This document shows positions 16,446-18,097 of a stretch of DNA of 18,097 nucleotides, piece by piece (positions within the stretch are counted from its first letter, which is position 1; every line of letters starts with the position of its first letter). The stretch comes from Synechococcales cyanobacterium PMM_0002. Its GTDB lineage: Bacteria; Cyanobacteriota; Cyanobacteriia; Elainellales; Elainellaceae. A program made the translations under genes and the position numbers. The stretch is from positions 1 to 18,097 of the forward strand of contig CASBQX010000142.1 in assembly GCA_949127925.1 (NCBI GenBank), in the 5' to 3' direction. The notes beneath the pieces were generated by a model that worked only from the letters and a program-made list of their open reading frames with translations, searched no databases and was not told where the DNA came from.

Positions 16446-16540
16446 TATAGCAATTATCGATCTGGTGCGGTACGGCTCGGAGGGCGAACTGCCGTATCGC
16501 CCCTACTCTGATGCACTTCACTAGCATGAGAACCGCTATA
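16446..16540. mobile_element. MITE-like repeat, about 95 bp
   Basis: Imperfect terminal inverted repeats TATAGCAATTATC (16446-16458) and GAGAACCGCTATA (16528-16540, reverse complement TATAGCGGTTCTC) match at 10 of 13 positions. Inside is a hairpin GGGCGA...TCGCCC with GGGGCG-type sequence. The right end, CACTTCACTAG.ATGAGAACCGCTATA, resembles a repeat I recognise as common between genes in filamentous cyanobacteria. It encodes nothing and would depend on a transposase elsewhere. Ends and family are unconfirmed. Confidence 0.45.
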
Positions 16541-16655
16541 AATTACAGCTAACGTTGACAAATAACGATAGGCTGAACCTTGCCGATACCTTTTGCGCAG
16601 AGTCTGAGCTGCATGGTTGGATCAACCTTAGGATTAGGGGTTAACCAAAACCCAC

Positions 16656-16700
16656 CATTTTTTGGCAGTGCCGCACTGAGTGTGGCACTGCCAAAAAATG
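16656..16700. repeat. Perfect 17-bp inverted repeat (45-base hairpin)
   Basis: CATTTTTTGGCAGTGCC (16656-16672) and GGCACTGCCAAAAAATG (16684-16700) are exact reverse complements. The 11 bases between add four more pairs (one G-U), leaving a TGA loop. The T-tract is on the 5' arm and the A-tract on the 3' arm, the reverse of an intrinsic terminator, on either strand. It lies 56 bases before the GTG start of the amidohydrolase. Confidence 0.85.
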
Positions 16701-16756
16701 CAGGTGAATTACTTCTGATTCCTTAGATCAAATGACTGAAACGGGAGGAAATTCGG

Positions 16757-18004
16757 GTGCACCCTGAAATGGACTTGAAAATTACAACCGCTCAACTGCT
16801 GGGTCAAACCGGATTATGGGATGTGGCGATCGCCAATGGGCGAATTGCAGCCATTGCACCCGTTATTCCGAGTTTTGCGCCAACCATCATTGATGCGGCG
16901 GGGCGACTGCTGATTCCGGGGTTGGTGGACGCGCATCTGCACTTAGACAAGGCGCTGCTACTAGATCGCGCTCCGGCGGTAGAAGGCACCTTTGCAGAAG
17001 CCATGCGAGAAACCCGGCGGCTGAAGGAAACATTGACCGTTGACGATATTCAAATCCGGTCGCGGCGGGTGATTGAAAACGCGATCGCTCTGGGCACAAC
17101 CGCCATGCGGAGCCATGTCGAAGTCGATCCAACCTTGGGATTAACAGCAATGGCAGCGCTGCTGCCGCTGCGCGAAGAATATGCCTGGGGGATCACGCTC
17201 CAGCTCGCCGTGTTTGCTCAAGACGGCATTACTAATATTGAAGGCGAAGCAACCCTATTGCGGCAGGCGATCGCCATGGGGGGCGACGTGATTGGCTCTG
17301 CACCGTATGTCGATCCCAACCCAGAACGCAATATCGAAATCGTCTTCGATATTGCCCAAGAATTTGACTGCGACGTGGACTTTCACCTCGACTTTTTGGA
17401 TGACGACGCGCCGCTCACACTGCCGTTTGTGATTGCCGAAACCATCCGACGCGGCTGGCAAGGTCGGGTTTGCCTAGGGCACATGACCAAGCTAGCGGCC
17501 TTACCTCCCCATGAATTGGCGGCGATCGCTCCCGCACTGCAAGCCGCAGGGATTTCCATCCTGGCTCTACCCGCCTCAGATGTCTATATCATGGCGCGAA
17601 AAGACAGCCACAATGTGCGTCGAGGGATTGCTCCAATCCATACACTGGCTGGCTTGGGCGTGAACACAGGCATCGCCATCAACAATATCCAGAACCTATT
17701 CACCCCCTTTGGCGACGGCGACATGCTGCGGATCTGTACCCTGTTGGCCGAATTGCTGCAACTGGGTACCCGCGACAGCCATCAGCTTTGTTTAGAAATG
17801 GCCACAACCCGAGCGGCAAAAGCGATTGGTATCCACGACCACGGCTTGGCGGTGGGGAATCCGGCAGATCTAGTGTTACTCGGATCGACCTCTGTCTCAG
17901 ACGCGATCGCGGCTCCTCCTACCGATCGCACCGTGATTAAACAAGGGGCGATCGTGGCGCAAAGCAAGCTAGAACGGCGGATCGGGAGAATAGTGAAACG
18001 GTGA
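16757..18004 (+). CDS. Amidohydrolase, cytosine deaminase (CodA/AtzC)-like, substrate unknown
   Basis: Metal-dependent amidohydrolase of 415 residues with the family TIM-barrel layout. Visible are the HxH motif in DAHLHLDK (His60, His62), the strand motif MRSHVEVD (117-124), FHLDFLDD (His210), CLGHMTKL (His242) and an N-/C-terminal beta-sandwich (WDVAIANGRIAAI at 21-33; NPADLVLLG near the end). Overall it is closest to cytosine deaminase and N-isopropylammelide hydrolase. By eye, the Glu of CodA HCDEIDD is replaced by Phe213, and the metal-binding/catalytic Asp of FGHDDV is Asn309 (IAINNI). It may therefore act on another substrate or by another metal arrangement; I do not name one. GTG 16757 was chosen because GGGAGGAA lies 6-8 bases upstream; ATG 16769 is too far from it. 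The stop codon overlaps the first heptamer of a tandem repeat. Confidence 0.85.
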   Translation: MHPEMDLKITTAQLLGQTGLWDVAIANGRIAAIAPVIPSFAPTIIDAAGRLLIPGLVDAHLHLDKALLLDRAPAVEGTFAEAMRETRRLKETLTVDDIQIRSRRVIENAIALGTTAMRSHVEVDPTLGLTAMAALLPLREEYAWGITLQLAVFAQDGITNIEGEATLLRQAIAMGGDVIGSAPYVDPNPERNIEIVFDIAQEFDCDVDFHLDFLDDDAPLTLPFVIAETIRRGWQGRVCLGHMTKLAALPPHELAAIAPALQAAGISILALPASDVYIMARKDSHNVRRGIAPIHTLAGLGVNTGIAINNIQNLFTPFGDGDMLRICTLLAELLQLGTRDSHQLCLEMATTRAAKAIGIHDHGLAVGNPADLVLLGSTSVSDAIAAPPTDRTVIKQGAIVAQSKLERRIGRIVKR

Positions 18005-18097
18005 GGATGAAGGATGAAGGATGAAGGATGAAGGATGAAGGATGAAGGATGAAGGATGAAGGATGAAGGATGAAGGATGAAGGATGAAGGATGAAGG
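18004..18097. repeat. Heptanucleotide tandem repeat (AGGATGA)n, runs off the right edge
   Basis: Thirteen perfect copies of AGGATGA plus three bases, beginning with the last base of the amidohydrolase stop codon and continuing to the end of the window, so the true copy number is unknown. This is the class of short tandemly repeated repetitive (STRR) sequence known from filamentous cyanobacteria. All forward frames through it meet TGA, so it is non-coding on the plus strand. Confidence 0.95.

Larger units (their letters stand above)
16319..16756. other. Repeat-rich intergenic region before the amidohydrolase
   Basis: 438 bases with no gene that I can support. In order it holds an AGGGTG/CACCCT hairpin overlapping two 13-bp tandem copies of CYTAAAAGAGCAC (16418-16443), a MITE-like element (16446-16540), a TTGACA box (16555-16560) without a matching -10, and a long palindrome (16656-16700). 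A plus-strand frame crossing from 16119 to 16511 is a shadow of the lipoprotein gene continuing into the repeats. Confidence 0.6.

Noticed and set aside
16555..16560. TTGACA as a promoter for the amidohydrolase
   Set aside because: No acceptable -10 hexamer at 16-18 bases.

Overview
The window looks like a filamentous or unicellular cyanobacterium. The octamer GCGATCGC (the HIP1 repeat abundant in cyanobacterial genomes) occurs about 20 times, several starts lack a clear Shine-Dalgarno sequence, and the gene products are of cyanobacterial type. No rRNA, tRNA, CRISPR array or complete insertion sequence was seen.

Layout. At the left edge (1-260, minus) is the 5' part of a probable lipoprotein gene, followed by an aspartate ammonia-lyase gene (367-1761, minus). 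A 584-base divergent intergenic region (1762-2345) holds a minus-strand terminator with no recognised gene in front of it. A plus-strand potassium-channel/RCK gene follows (2346-3401) and converges on the cellulose operon across a hairpin terminator at 3470-3514.

The core of the window is a five-gene minus-strand operon, 15152 to 3541. In transcription order it encodes an outer-membrane beta-barrel protein with a ~500-residue disordered, YGQ-rich N-terminal region; a periplasmic TPR protein; a family-8 endoglucanase lipoprotein (BcsZ); BcsB; and BcsA with its c-di-GMP-binding PilZ domain. I read this as a complete envelope-spanning cellulose synthesis and export machine. BcsA would polymerise UDP-glucose and pass the glucan through the inner membrane, BcsB would receive it, BcsZ would trim it, and the TPR protein plus barrel would replace the single TPR-barrel protein BcsC of proteobacteria. 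The split of BcsC into two genes, and the FUS-like YGQ repeats on the porin, are the most unusual things here.

A divergent lipoprotein gene (15488-16318, plus) shares the operon's promoter region, which carries two near-identical 17-bp direct repeats that could be operators for both sides. A 438-base intergenic stretch then holds a MITE-like element and a near-perfect 45-base hairpin. The window ends with a cytosine-deaminase-like amidohydrolase (16757-18004, plus) that appears to have lost two catalytic residues, and with a heptanucleotide tandem repeat that starts at its stop codon and runs off the window.
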